Shown here one piece after another: positions 32,527 through 40,323 of a stretch of 64,000 nt of DNA. The first letter of the stretch is position 1. Each line of letters begins with the position of its first letter. The notes under the pieces are model-generated. The model was not told the DNA's origin and searched no databases. It was given only the letters and a program-made list of their open reading frames with translations. Made by a program: the position numbers and the translations under genes. The stretch comes from Mesorhizobium sp. AR07 (GTDB lineage: Bacteria > Pseudomonadota > Alphaproteobacteria > Rhizobiales > Rhizobiaceae), in the NCBI RefSeq assembly GCF_024746815.1, contig NZ_CP080525.1, positions 2,418,001 through 2,482,000 on the forward strand, read 5' to 3'.

Positions 32527-33680
32527 CAGCACTGCAAATCGGCCACGGAGTCGCAATCCCGCACCGCTATCTGACTCGCCATGTCGGCATTTTCGGCGCC
32601 ACGGGCTCGGGCAAAACAACAACGCTAGGCGCCCTTGCAGAAAGGGCGCCTTGTTCCGTTTTGATCCTGGACGCGAAAGGCGACCTAGAGTCGCTCGGCG
32701 CTACCCTGCTACGTCCAGCCATGCGGCCGGATGCAATGGGCGCCGACTTGCTGGCACGCGCGCTCGACCTAAGCGAGCCGCAAGCCGGAGCGCTGCAGAT
32801 TGCCCTAGCATGGGCGGAAGATACCGGCCGCGCCGTCGCCACGCTGGCAGATTTGCGCAGCCTGCTTAATGACGCCTTGCGGCACGATCTCAGTGCGGCT
32901 TATGGGCTTGTGTCGCCTGTTTCCGTGGCGGCCGTGCAACGTGCCCTAGTGCGGCTGGAAAGGGGCGCCGCATGGGTGTTTGGCGAGCCGCCGCATGATC
33001 CGCGCGACACGAAAGGAATCGTGGTCTACAGCGCCTCCGAAATGACTCATCTACCAGGACTCTACGGCGCGTTTGTCGCGCATGTTCTGGACTCGCTTTA
33101 TCGCGGCCTGGGCGAACTCGGCGACGTTGCTACACCTGGACTCCTTGTCATGATAGATGAGGCTCACCTAGTGTTTGACGGCGCACCACCTGCGATCATG
33201 CGGCGGATCGAGCAAATCACGCGGCTAATCCGTTCAAAGGGAGTCGGGCTGATTTATGTCACTCAATCGCCTTCGGACTTGCCCTATATCATCGCGGGCC
33301 AGCTGGCGACGCGGATTCAGCACGCCTTGCGCGCGTCGACGCAACACCATTTGAAGGCGCTAAAGGCGGCAGCCGAGACCATGCCGGGCAATGTCAGTGC
33401 GGCAAGCATTCTAGGGCTCGCCACGGGTCAAGCCATTGTCAGCGTGCCCGATGCATCCGGCAAGCCGTTGCCGGGCCGCCTGGTGGCAGTAGAGCGCGGC
33501 CGGATGCCGCTTCACAATGTCGGCTTGCCGCCTCCCATGGTCCGTCAAGCGGCGCCGTCATGGTCGCGTGAAACCGTGCCAGCTGCCCCCACTAGCAAAA
33601 AACCGCGACCTTGGTATTTTTGGCCCGTTGTAACGGCAGTCGTCCTATGGGGCGCCGTGCTAGTCGGCAACCTGCTATAG
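32523..33680 (+). CDS. HerA/FtsK-like ATPase with C-terminal membrane anchor
   Basis: The 385-aa protein has Walker A GIFGATGSGKTTTLGAL (near residue 25), SVLILDAKGDLESLG, Walker B LLVMIDEAHLVFDG (near 215) and the sensor stretch GVGLIYVTQSPSDLPYIIAGQLATRIQHALR, which place it in the HerA/DUF853 group of hexameric DNA translocases. It then has a Pro-rich linker and a single C-terminal TM helix (WYFWPVVTAVVLWGAVLVG). A start at 32517 is equally possible. HerA-type pumps with a membrane tail could act in DNA translocation at the envelope or in defence; phage copies are unusual. It ends over the 3' end of the convergent exported-protein gene. Confidence 0.8.
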   Translation: MTALQIGHGVAIPHRYLTRHVGIFGATGSGKTTTLGALAERAPCSVLILDAKGDLESLGATLLRPAMRPDAMGADLLARALDLSEPQAGALQIALAWAEDTGRAVATLADLRSLLNDALRHDLSAAYGLVSPVSVAAVQRALVRLERGAAWVFGEPPHDPRDTKGIVVYSASEMTHLPGLYGAFVAHVLDSLYRGLGELGDVATPGLLVMIDEAHLVFDGAPPAIMRRIEQITRLIRSKGVGLIYVTQSPSDLPYIIAGQLATRIQHALRASTQHHLKALKAAAETMPGNVSAASILGLATGQAIVSVPDASGKPLPGRLVAVERGRMPLHNVGLPPPMVRQAAPSWSRETVPAAPTSKKPRPWYFWPVVTAVVLWGAVLVGNLL

Positions 33681-34070
33681 GTTTATGCCGTCGCGTATAC
33701 ACCAATCGTAAACTGACTGCGCACTGATTCCGGCGCCGGCAATAGTAACGACTGAAAAGCCGTAAACTTTTGTCGCGCCGTCTTCTGTTGTGTAGGTGAC
33801 TAGCAGGCCATGAAATGGCGCAAAGCCTTCATATCCGCCAAAGCTATTCTTGGCGTTGACAAAGCCGCAAGCTGTTTGCGTGCCATTGCTGCCCTGTCCA
33901 CCTAGCAGGCCCTTGAAAGAAGCGCTTTCAGGGTCTTTTAGCGATTCCTTGACCGCTTTCTGAATCGCTTGTTCCTGCAGCGCATTCAAGGCTTGCGGCG
34001 CGCCGCTATCTGCCAGCGCTACACCTGGTAGCAGACTGCCAATGATCATTACGGCTAACATTGCTCGCAT
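33675..34070 (-). CDS. Exported small protein, probable moron
   Basis: The 131-aa product has a signal peptide (MLAVMIIGSLLPGVALADS) and a conserved domain with QKAVKESLKDPESASFKGLL, TACGFVNAKNSFGGYEGFAPF and a second Cys near the C-terminus (YDWCIRDG). Similar exported proteins occur widely in Proteobacteria without known function. It is encoded against the direction of its neighbours, as an independently expressed lysogenic-conversion gene would be. AAGAAGGGGG precedes ATG 34070. Confidence 0.7.
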   Translation of the reverse strand: MRAMLAVMIIGSLLPGVALADSGAPQALNALQEQAIQKAVKESLKDPESASFKGLLGGQGSNGTQTACGFVNAKNSFGGYEGFAPFHGLLVTYTTEDGATKVYGFSVVTIAGAGISAQSVYDWCIRDGINL

Positions 34071-34252
34071 CTTGTGGCGCCCCCTTCTTTCCCGTTGAAT
34101 GCCTTCCAATACAGCAACCAACACCGCGCTGCTAGTCGGTCGACACACAGCGCGCGATCATGACGTAACGTTATTACATGACAAATGCGGAATCGCGGTT
34201 GGGATTCCGGCCACGTCGCGGCGGCGCCTCGCGGTGGAGTCGATCGACCAGG

Positions 34253-34345
34253 GTGCGGCTGCCCTCACCCTGGACGGCCACCAGAGAAAACGAGTCCAGA
34301 GAAAATCAGCCACCGGAGAAAACCAGCCACCGGAGAAATAGAGTC
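34253..34345. repeat. CGGAGAAA repeat cluster, left
   Basis: Four near-copies of (C)C(G/A)GAGAAAA-(YC)AG, spaced about 14-17 bases, lie 3' of the small gene 34344-34592. Two further copies lie 5' of it near 34675-34700. See the finding on flanking repeats. Confidence 0.5.
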
Positions 34346-34592
34346 ACGATCGCCGCTGCAGCACCGGCACAGTTTTGGTTTCGACATCGTAACCGCCCGT
34401 CTTGGCAACCTCGATCACCCGGCCGCCCTCGCGGAAGACGACGTTCGACCAGGTGCGCTGCGTCAGTGCAGCCTCGTAGGCGGCCTTGGCCACCACGAAG
34501 TTGTTCATCTCGCCGATCCGGTCATAGGATACCCCCTCGCCGTCGACACATTCGATGAGGTAGGTGTAGTCGTAGATTTTCCGTGTACCCAT
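34344..34592 (-). CDS. Hypothetical protein (82 aa)
   Basis: The small protein starts GTRKIYDYTYLIECVDGEGV and has a helix AKAAYEAALTQRTW. ACGGAGG before ATG 34592 decides the start; the frame to 34736 is non-coding. It is leftward and isolated between CGGAGAAA repeats, another probable moron. No family is recognised. Confidence 0.6.
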   Translation of the reverse strand: MGTRKIYDYTYLIECVDGEGVSYDRIGEMNNFVVAKAAYEAALTQRTWSNVVFREGGRVIEVAKTGGYDVETKTVPVLQRRS

Positions 34593-34714
34593 GGCGACCT
34601 CCGTTCGGGCTATCGCCGCAACTGCATCGAGCAAAGCATGTTCCGCTTTCGTTCTCAAGTCGGTAACGGAGAAATAGAGCCCTCGGAGAAAATCAGACGG
34701 GTGAACTTTTTCGC

Positions 34715-34749
34715 TTGACGGGATGAAGGAATTCACGTTAAAAGTGAAA
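34715..34749 (+). promoter_or_regulatory. Rightward promoter with operator
   Basis: TTGACG (34715-34720), 17 bases, TTAAAA (34738-34743). Operator ATTCACGTTAAAAGTGAAA (34731-34749) covers the -10. It starts the six-gene run 34773-36425. Confidence 0.75.
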
Positions 34750-34772
34750 TATCAGAGATAGGAGATCGCACA

Positions 34773-35126
34773 ATGAGCCTTCGCTGGGAGAATGACCCCG
34801 ATCCCATATCGCCGATTGATCTCATCGCCTTCGCAGGAGAGGTTCCTGTCGGTGGGGTGCGACAATCGGGCTCGGGGCGCTTCCGTTGGGAGATCGTCCA
34901 ACTGCCCGGCAACCCCTATAGGCGCGGCGATCATGCCGGGTGGGTACAAACCCAAGCCCACGCCAAGGCCATGGTGCAATTGCATTGGGACGATTGGTTG
35001 CGGCGGGCGACTTCCGAAAATCAAAAAGGGGGCACCCCTGCTTCTGCGAAATCGATTCCAGAAGTTGAGCCAATTGACCCGTCGAACGGGCAACCACTGC
35101 CGCACGTCGAGAGGAATCCATTGTGA
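34773..35126 (+). CDS. Hypothetical phage protein (117 aa)
   Basis: The soluble protein has RFRWEIVQLPGNPYRRGDHAG and QAHAKAMVQLHWDDWL, with a Pro-rich C-terminal tail. TAGGAGA before ATG. It is the first gene behind the operator promoter and its stop overlaps the next GTG. Confidence 0.6.
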   Translation: MSLRWENDPDPISPIDLIAFAGEVPVGGVRQSGSGRFRWEIVQLPGNPYRRGDHAGWVQTQAHAKAMVQLHWDDWLRRATSENQKGGTPASAKSIPEVEPIDPSNGQPLPHVERNPL

Positions 35127-35605
35127 GAAACCCAAAGCGCGGCCCTTGCCAGTACGCCGGTATCCAGCCCAACAGGGCCGGCAAGATCGTGATGCGCGCC
35201 GACGCAGCTTGGCCATGCAGCGCGCCGTTGCCCGAGTTGCCAGCGCTGCCGGCCTCGATCACAAACAGCTCTGGCTACACCTGGCCGCCGCGCCGCACAC
35301 ACGTCGATCGAGACGCATGTGCTGAGTGCCCATGTTGGACTGTGCGTGAGCCGGTTATCCCCGTTGATCCGGTTGCCGTCGCCGTCTCTGCGGGATGGAT
35401 TCGGCATGACGGCGGATCGCGGCCGGTGCCAGAGAGTGCGAAGGTGCACTTTCGCGTGCTGGACGAACTTGTTCACGAAAGATCAATCTCGGAAAACATC
35501 GAAGGTCGATGTGCTGACACTATACGGTGGGAGTGGAAGACATTCTCCGAAGGCGATCCGCGCAATGACAACATCGTCGTGTATAGGGTGGTCAACCATG
35601 GCTGA
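35123..35605 (+). CDS. Hypothetical Cys-rich phage protein (160 aa)
   Basis: GTG start in a GTGA overlap. Cys residues cluster (PCQY, PCSAPLP, DACAECPCW), suggesting a metal-binding region in the first half. The C-terminal half is acidic/beta (RWEWKTFSEGDPRNDN). No family is recognised. Confidence 0.55.
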   Translation: MRNPKRGPCQYAGIQPNRAGKIVMRADAAWPCSAPLPELPALPASITNSSGYTWPPRRTHVDRDACAECPCWTVREPVIPVDPVAVAVSAGWIRHDGGSRPVPESAKVHFRVLDELVHERSISENIEGRCADTIRWEWKTFSEGDPRNDNIVVYRVVNHG

Positions 35606-35813
35606 CATCACCTGGACCCAAGCCGAACTCGACACGTTCGACCAGATCACGACGATGCTGGCCTCTCGCCACCAAATGGACAGGATCAACGCGCGGCTTG
35701 ATCTGAAGGAGTTCGGATCTACGCACGGCAACGAAAAACTCGAAGCCATGTTCGCGGTGCTGAAACAGAGGGATGCGCACCGCCATCGAGAAGGCAAGGG
35801 AGATTTGAAATGA
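35598..35813 (+). CDS. Hypothetical phage protein (71 aa)
   Basis: The helical protein (TWTQAELDTFDQITTMLASRHQMDRINARLD) starts at ATG 35598, overlapping the previous stop by 8 bases. It ends in ATGA overlap with the next gene. No family is recognised. Confidence 0.6.
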   Translation: MADITWTQAELDTFDQITTMLASRHQMDRINARLDLKEFGSTHGNEKLEAMFAVLKQRDAHRHREGKGDLK

Positions 35814-35980
35814 CGCCCAATGATGAAGAAGTCGCACGCATCATGGCACTGGATGAGCGCGGGTTGCTGGATTATTTGCTCGACGACTACAGCCAATACA
35901 ATCCTGGCGATGACTATTATTCGCATATCAACAACGCGGTGCATGAACGCTACCGGCAACTTAAGGAGGCACGCGCATGA
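35810..35980 (+). CDS. Acidic micro-protein (56 aa)
   Basis: The product is acidic and tyrosine-rich (LLDYLLDDYSQYNPGDDYYSH) with a helical C-terminus. Both ends overlap neighbours by ATGA. The acidic composition would suit a DNA mimic or partner-docking role, which is only a guess. Confidence 0.6.
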   Translation: MTPNDEEVARIMALDERGLLDYLLDDYSQYNPGDDYYSHINNAVHERYRQLKEARA

Positions 35981-36102
35981 CCTACGCTGATTACCGCAAG
36001 CATCATGGTGTGTTCGCCTCATTCACGCTATCCGTCAACCCGTGGCTTTGGATGGGCACCGCAGCGGCCATCGGTGTGATTGCCGGATTGCTGCTTCGCT
36101 GA
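35977..36102 (+). CDS. Single-TM micro-protein (41 aa)
   Basis: The product has a short polar N-terminus (TYADYRKHHG) and one hydrophobic helix (WLWMGTAAAIGVIAGLLLR). It sits between genes in ATGA/TGATG overlaps, with AAGGAGG before ATG 35977. It may be a membrane-active phage peptide. Confidence 0.6.
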   Translation: MTYADYRKHHGVFASFTLSVNPWLWMGTAAAIGVIAGLLLR

Positions 36103-36425
36103 TGACCGACATCCCCGATCACCTGAAGTTCGGCTACGAGCATCGCAAGGAATGCGACGAGCACCGCGCCAGGCTGATCGCCGAGGGCATGGAGCCGGGC
36201 AGCGTGGAACTCTACTTCGCGGTATTGGCCGCCTATGTCGAAGCGCACAAAAACGATCCGACCTTTCGCGAACGGCAGGCTACGTGGCGGGAGAAGAACC
36301 CGACGCAGTTGATCAACGTGCTGACCGTCGAGGAAATTGACTACCTGGTCGAGCGACTTGCCGGCGCCAACGATCCGCTCGGCATATCGGCCACAGAGAA
36401 ATTGATCAGCATGAGGGGAGACTAG
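36102..36425 (+). CDS. Hypothetical phage protein (107 aa)
   Basis: The helical, charged protein (EHRKECDEHRARLIAEGMEPG, then VEEIDYLVERLAGANDPLG) is the last gene of the 34.8-36.4 kb operon. ATG 36102 shares a base with the preceding TGA. No family is recognised. Confidence 0.6.
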   Translation: MTDIPDHLKFGYEHRKECDEHRARLIAEGMEPGSVELYFAVLAAYVEAHKNDPTFRERQATWREKNPTQLINVLTVEEIDYLVERLAGANDPLGISATEKLISMRGD

Positions 36426-36438
36426 CGCTGCTCCGACG

Positions 36439-36930
36439 TCATACTCGATGAAGCAGATGTTGAAGCCAGGTTAGCATATCGGGCATTCGGGCGAGCCCGG
36501 AATCGAGTGCCGCCGTTGTCACCTTTGCAAGGGCCTCTGCCGGTAGCTTTTTGATCTGCTCGATCAGGTGGTCCTTGACCGACTGCGAGGCACTGGTCTC
36601 CCTTACTTTTGAAATCAGCAGATCGCGAATGGTATCCTTGTGAAGTTTGACCGTCACCACGCCAAGGATTGCAGAAAGACCACCATCATTAGCGATGAAA
36701 TCCAAGCCATTCTTCGTTATGCTTGCCGTTACCGGCTGCTTGCCTTTATCCACATCATCGAACCAACTCACTGATATCAATTTGTGTTCGTCGAGGTACG
36801 CTAGATTCACAGCTAGGGCGTTATTGTCTTGCGGACCAAAAGTCCGACTTACGTTTAGCTTTTGCGGATATCCGTCCGATAGCTTAGACAATATCTGATG
36901 TTGCAACTCTCTCAGTAACAATTCGGCCAT
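36439..36930 (-). CDS. Winged-helix-like protein (163 aa)
   Basis: The N-terminal 85 residues (ELQHQILSKLSDGYP, VNLAYLDEHKLISVSWF, ASITKNGLDFI) read as a winged helix. The C-terminal part is helical (IRDLLISKVRETSASQSVKDHLIEQIKKLPA). Similar proteins are scattered in bacteria and phages without known role. Leftward, unlike its neighbours; possibly expressed in the lysogen. Confidence 0.6.
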   Translation of the reverse strand: MAELLLRELQHQILSKLSDGYPQKLNVSRTFGPQDNNALAVNLAYLDEHKLISVSWFDDVDKGKQPVTASITKNGLDFIANDGGLSAILGVVTVKLHKDTIRDLLISKVRETSASQSVKDHLIEQIKKLPAEALAKVTTAALDSGLARMPDMLTWLQHLLHRV

Positions 36931-36943
36931 TGCGCGCTCTAAC

Positions 36944-37231
36944 CTATGCAGTCGCCACAGTTGCGATCGACTTTATTTCCATGGCATTCAGAACGATCTT
37001 GTGGCCGTTATCCAGAAGCAAGGTGATCTCGCAAAAGATGCTGGTAATGCGCGGACCCCGACCGGCCCGAATATTGTCAGCTGCGTCGTTCATCGAGTTG
37101 GTTCCAACTATGGTTCCCGCGAGCGGCTGTCCGTTCAGCAGACTCACAATCACGTCTCCCCCAAACGGCGCTTCTACCATAACCTGTCGGATGTGCTGGT
37201 ACTCTTCCGCTGAACTGCTCCAACCAAACAT
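36944..37231 (-). CDS. Hypothetical protein (95 aa)
   Basis: The beta-rich protein (VMVEAPFGGDVIVSLLNGQPLAGTIV in parts) starts at ATG 37231, preceded by GGGGAGGGG. It forms a leftward pair with the winged-helix gene 13 bases on. No family is recognised. Confidence 0.55.
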   Translation of the reverse strand: MFGWSSSAEEYQHIRQVMVEAPFGGDVIVSLLNGQPLAGTIVGTNSMNDAADNIRAGRGPRITSIFCEITLLLDNGHKIVLNAMEIKSIATVATA

Positions 37232-37285
37232 TTCGAATCCCCTCCCCTGTTGAGACACGATCATGGGGGAAAGCGAAACGCTTTG

Positions 37286-38173
37286 CTAGGCTCCCTCGTC
37301 AACGAAATCCTGCAGCGAGGCATGCCGTAGCTTCGCCTCGCCTCGAAGGTGTTTCACCCTCGCCTTGATGCCTGGCTTAACCCATTCAACACCAGGGTTC
37401 AGCACCGCCTTGGGTAACCCCTCGGGCGGCTCGCCCTTAGCTTGCTGCACCTTCGCCCACAAACGCGCTTTGATTGCATTGGTCGCGCTGATGACCGCTT
37501 TCCCGGCATACCTTCCGTTGCGAGCCATCAGGGCCACTGACGCCCGGCCGGCTCCCCGCTCCACGCCGAGCAGATCAAAGTCGCCGATCTCGAAACACTT
37601 CGTCTTCACCCACGAGTCGGACGGCCCGCTTCGGTAGGGGCTGTTGCGGCGCTTCGAGACCATCCCTTCGAGACCGAGCCGGTCAACCCCGGCGAAGAAC
37701 TCGGCGCCGCCGCCTTCCACGTGCTCGCTGTACTGGATGATGCCGTCCGCTGGCTTCACCAAATCCCACAGGATCGCCTTGCGCTCGATCGCCGGCAGCG
37801 ACCGCAAGTCCTTGCCGTCTTTGTGCAGGATGTCGAAGGCGACGAATGCCAGTTGTTCCGCGTTCCAGGCCATGCGCGAATGCATCTCGTGGAAGTTCGG
37901 CCGGCCGTCCGCTTCGGGGGCGATCATCTCCCCGTCCAGGATGAGCGATTTTGCCGGTAGTTTTTCCAGCGCCGCGACGATCGGCCAGTATCGCTTTGAC
38001 CAGTCATGGCCTGCCTTGGTGCAAGCTCGCCCACCGGTCCAGTCGAGTAGCAGTTCGGTGCGAAAACCGTCGTATTTGATTTCGTGGAACCAGTCGTCGC
38101 TCAGCGGCGGCTGCTCGACCAGGATGGGTTCTTGCGGCTTGATGAACTTCAATCGCTCGGGATAGCTACTCAT
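37286..38173 (-). CDS. ATP-dependent DNA ligase (LigD-like catalytic core)
   Basis: The 295-aa ligase has the adenylation motif EIKYDGFRTELLLD (catalytic Lys near residue 34), ILDGEMIAP (motif III), FVAFDILHKDGKDL, LEGMVSKRRNSPYRSG (motif IV) and SWVKTKCFEIGDFDLLG (motif V), then an OB-fold part. It is short, a ligase domain alone, as in phage enzymes. It would seal nicks in phage replication or repair. ATG 38173 has CCGGAG upstream. It is leftward inside a rightward region. Confidence 0.85.
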   Translation of the reverse strand: MSSYPERLKFIKPQEPILVEQPPLSDDWFHEIKYDGFRTELLLDWTGGRACTKAGHDWSKRYWPIVAALEKLPAKSLILDGEMIAPEADGRPNFHEMHSRMAWNAEQLAFVAFDILHKDGKDLRSLPAIERKAILWDLVKPADGIIQYSEHVEGGGAEFFAGVDRLGLEGMVSKRRNSPYRSGPSDSWVKTKCFEIGDFDLLGVERGAGRASVALMARNGRYAGKAVISATNAIKARLWAKVQQAKGEPPEGLPKAVLNPGVEWVKPGIKARVKHLRGEAKLRHASLQDFVDEGA

Positions 38174-38252
38174 GCACGCACTCCGGGGACGCGATTCAAT
38201 TAGCATGCGCTGAAATGGTTCCAAAAGCGCAAAGTCCGCGCCGTTCAAATTG

Positions 38253-38271
38253 TTTCACGTTTAAATTGACA
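38253..38271 (+). promoter_or_regulatory. Operator overlapping a -35 box
   Basis: TTTCACGTTTAAATTGACA (38253-38271); the last six bases are a consensus -35 TTGACA, with a weak -10 (AATGTG) 18 bases on. It precedes the HAD gene at 38318. Confidence 0.6.
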
Positions 38272-38317
38272 TTCACCAATTGCCATGTGAATGTGCGGGC
38301 AACGAATGGAGATCACC

Positions 38318-38950
38318 ATGAACGAGACAGTTCTTACCGCTGGCACTTTGACGGCCAGCATGTTCAAGCCCCGCAACGTGCATTTCATCCTAGACTGCGA
38401 CGACGTGCTGCTCGACTGGCAGCGCGGCTTCCGGCAGTGGGTCTACGCCAACCACGGCATCAAGCCCGAGGCCAAGGGACCGAAATCCTGGTCGCTGGCC
38501 AAATGGCTCGGTGTGCCCGAGGCGCGCTGTATGGAACTGATCATCGACTTCAACTCCACGCAAGCTTTCGGCGAGCTCTATGCCATGGATGGTGCGATCG
38601 ACGCCGTGCACAAGCTGCACCAGGCCGGCCACCATATCACCGTGCTTACCAGCTGCTCGGGCGATGCCGTCACCTTCGCTCGGCGTAGGGCGAACCTGCA
38701 GCGGGTCTTCGGCACCATGGTCGAGCGCGTCGTGTGCCTTGCCCTCGGCGAAAGCAAGCGTGGCTGGCTCGACGTTCTGAAGCAGGGCGTGTGGGTCGAG
38801 GACAACTACAAGAACGCCATGGTCGGCGTTGAGGCCGGGCACGACACCTACATGATGCGGCGGCGGCACAACCGATCCGACGAGCCCGATGCCTACCCGG
38901 CAATCACTTGGGTCGACGATTGGCGCCCCATACTTTCACTTTTCTGTTGA
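38318..38950 (+). CDS. HAD-family 5'-nucleotidase-like hydrolase
   Basis: The 210-aa protein has the HAD nucleophile motif HFILDCDDVLLDW (D-x-D), motif II HHITVLTSCSG, and motif III/IV around GVWVEDNYKNAMVG, and resembles 5'(3')-deoxyribonucleotidases. It may adjust the nucleotide pool during phage replication, together with the MazG-like and pyrophosphohydrolase proteins nearby. ATGGAG before ATG 38318. Confidence 0.75.
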   Translation: MNETVLTAGTLTASMFKPRNVHFILDCDDVLLDWQRGFRQWVYANHGIKPEAKGPKSWSLAKWLGVPEARCMELIIDFNSTQAFGELYAMDGAIDAVHKLHQAGHHITVLTSCSGDAVTFARRRANLQRVFGTMVERVVCLALGESKRGWLDVLKQGVWVEDNYKNAMVGVEAGHDTYMMRRRHNRSDEPDAYPAITWVDDWRPILSLFC

Positions 38951-38975
38951 TTTTCACTTTCTCAACGTGATAGTT
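38934..38975 (+). promoter_or_regulatory. Double operator with promoter, probable leaderless mRNA
   Basis: TTTCAC half-sites at 38934 and 38952; -35 TTGATT (38947-38952), 17 bases, -10 ATAGTT (38970-38975). Transcription would begin at 38982-38983, next to ATG 38984, and no Shine-Dalgarno is present, as in lambda cI from PRM. Confidence 0.55.
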
Positions 38976-38983
38976 TTCGAAGC

Positions 38984-39199
38984 ATGACACTCGCTGCGCG
39001 TACAAGGTCCCCGGTTCTCAGGCAACTGTTCAGAGTGCTCCGGGCTCAGAAGATGTCGCAGAACACTTTTGCCGGAAAGCTGCGCGTCAACCCATCGACC
39101 ATCACCTTTTGGAAATCCGGCCGCAGCGAACCGCGTATCGGCGACTTCGAGGAAGCCCTGTCCAAGATCGGCAAGAAACTCGCCATCGTAGACATCTGA
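38984..39199 (+). CDS. Small XRE/Cro-like regulator
   Basis: The 71-aa protein is a bare HTH: VLRQLFRVLRAQKMSQNTFAGKLRVNPSTITFWKSGRSEPRIGDFEE in segments shows helix 2 (SQNTFAGKL), the turn and recognition helix (NPSTITFWKSG). This is the size and shape of Cro or an anti-repressor. It follows two operator half-sites and is probably leaderless, so it is likely autoregulated and part of the lysogeny circuit. Confidence 0.75.
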   Translation: MTLAARTRSPVLRQLFRVLRAQKMSQNTFAGKLRVNPSTITFWKSGRSEPRIGDFEEALSKIGKKLAIVDI

Positions 39200-39200
39200 A

Positions 39201-39219
39201 TTTCACCTTTAACATGCAT
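39201..39219 (+). promoter_or_regulatory. Operator-like leader, degenerate right arm
   Basis: TTTCACCTTTAACATGCAT just after the stop codon of the Cro-like gene and 17 bases before GTG 39236. Confidence 0.5.
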
Positions 39220-39235
39220 GATATAGGAGACATTC

Positions 39236-39397
39236 GTGAAACAAGCCGCCTTTCTCATCGCTGGATATGTGCTCGGGGTAGCGTCTCTTACCGGCGCGAT
39301 CGTCCTCTCGATCCAGGTCAACTCGTATGACTGCACGCGGCAGTTCCACACGGCGGCCTGCGAACAGGTTGCCGTGTTGCCGTGGGAGTCTCGCTGA
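39236..39397 (+). CDS. Small membrane protein (53 aa)
   Basis: GTG start with AGGAGA. One N-terminal TM helix (AFLIAGYVLGVASLTGAIVLS) and a short Cys-pair tail (YDCTRQFHTAAC). The stop shares a base with the next ATG. No family is recognised. Confidence 0.6.
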   Translation: MKQAAFLIAGYVLGVASLTGAIVLSIQVNSYDCTRQFHTAACEQVAVLPWESR

Positions 39398-39813
39398 TGG
39401 ACGCCGAGGCAGGAGTGTATTGCTCCATGAGCCCCGATGAACTGGTGGCCATCGACGGCTTGCGGGCTATCCAGAAACTGGTTCACCAGACCGAGACCGA
39501 TGCCGGCTGGAACACCGACCTGAAAACAGGTCTGCCGATCAAACGCAACTTCGGCGAACTGATTTCGCTCGTTCATTCCGAGTTGAGTGAGGCACTGGAA
39601 GCCCACCGCAAGTGTAAGCTCCGCGACGACAAGTTGCCTTGGCATGACGCCGTGACAGTCGAACTCGCGGATGCCGTGATCCGCATCTTAAACATCGCCT
39701 CGTCGCGCGGTACCGACTTGGCCGCAGCGATCCTGGATAAGGACAAATTCAACCGAGAGCGGGCTGACCACAAGCTCGAAAACCGGGTGCTCGACGGCGG
39801 GAAAAAATACTAA
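39397..39813 (+). CDS. MazG-like nucleotide pyrophosphohydrolase
   Basis: The 138-aa all-alpha protein has the MazG/dUTPase-type metal motifs SLVHSELSEALEAHR (E-x2-E) and VELADAVIRILNIA (E-x2-D) and the helix following. It likely hydrolyses non-standard or excess (d)NTPs. Phage MazG proteins are implicated in nucleotide or (p)ppGpp control. It is translated by TGATG coupling from the small membrane gene. Confidence 0.75.
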   Translation: MDAEAGVYCSMSPDELVAIDGLRAIQKLVHQTETDAGWNTDLKTGLPIKRNFGELISLVHSELSEALEAHRKCKLRDDKLPWHDAVTVELADAVIRILNIASSRGTDLAAAILDKDKFNRERADHKLENRVLDGGKKY

Positions 39814-40121
39814 TGGGCGCCCGCACAACTGCCACGCTCACCTTCGGTGCTACCATCGCGCTGACCGAGGTAGAGGTCAGAGCACTGGACGCGCTCGTCG
39901 GCTACGGCGCCGAGGCGTTCCTGAAGGTCTTCAAGGAAAAGCTCGGCGAGTCCTACATCCGTAAGCATGAGGCCGGCATCCATTCGTTCTTCGGCTCGGT
40001 GGGTCGCGACGTGTTGCCTGCTCTCCGCGAGATCGACCAGGCTCGCATTGATCTGGCGAAAGCGGCGAGTGCTCGTGCCGCCGCCAAGCGGCAGAAGGAT
40101 GGCGACGATGCGTCCCGCTGA
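39813..40121 (+). CDS. Hypothetical phage protein (102 aa)
   Basis: The protein (ATIALTEVEVRALDALVGYGAEAFLKVF, then a Lys/Ala-rich helical tail) resembles small phage helical proteins of unknown role. ATG 39813 overlaps the MazG-like stop. Confidence 0.6.
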   Translation: MGARTTATLTFGATIALTEVEVRALDALVGYGAEAFLKVFKEKLGESYIRKHEAGIHSFFGSVGRDVLPALREIDQARIDLAKAASARAAAKRQKDGDDASR

Positions 40122-40323
40122 GAGAGCCAAGATCGCCACAATGGCAGCGCTCGACGGGCTGCTGGTCGGCGCCGTTCTGAGCATCCTGCCGACTGTCGTC
40201 CTCAGCGTTCCTCCGGCAGCCTGGCTCACGGTCACCGTCGTCTGCGGTGTCGGTGGCGCGGTGATCGGGTGGCTGCGCGCCGAGTCGCTGGCGCGTTTTC
40301 GCCGCAGCAGGGGCCAACGGTGA
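40108..40323 (+). CDS. Two-TM small membrane protein (71 aa)
   Basis: Two hydrophobic helices (LLVGAVLSILPTVVLSV and WLTVTVVCGVGGAVIGWL) and a basic C-terminal tail (RFRRSRGQR). It overlaps the preceding gene by 14 bases. Holin-like in layout, but it lies in the early region. Confidence 0.55.
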   Translation: MRPAERAKIATMAALDGLLVGAVLSILPTVVLSVPPAAWLTVTVVCGVGGAVIGWLRAESLARFRRSRGQR

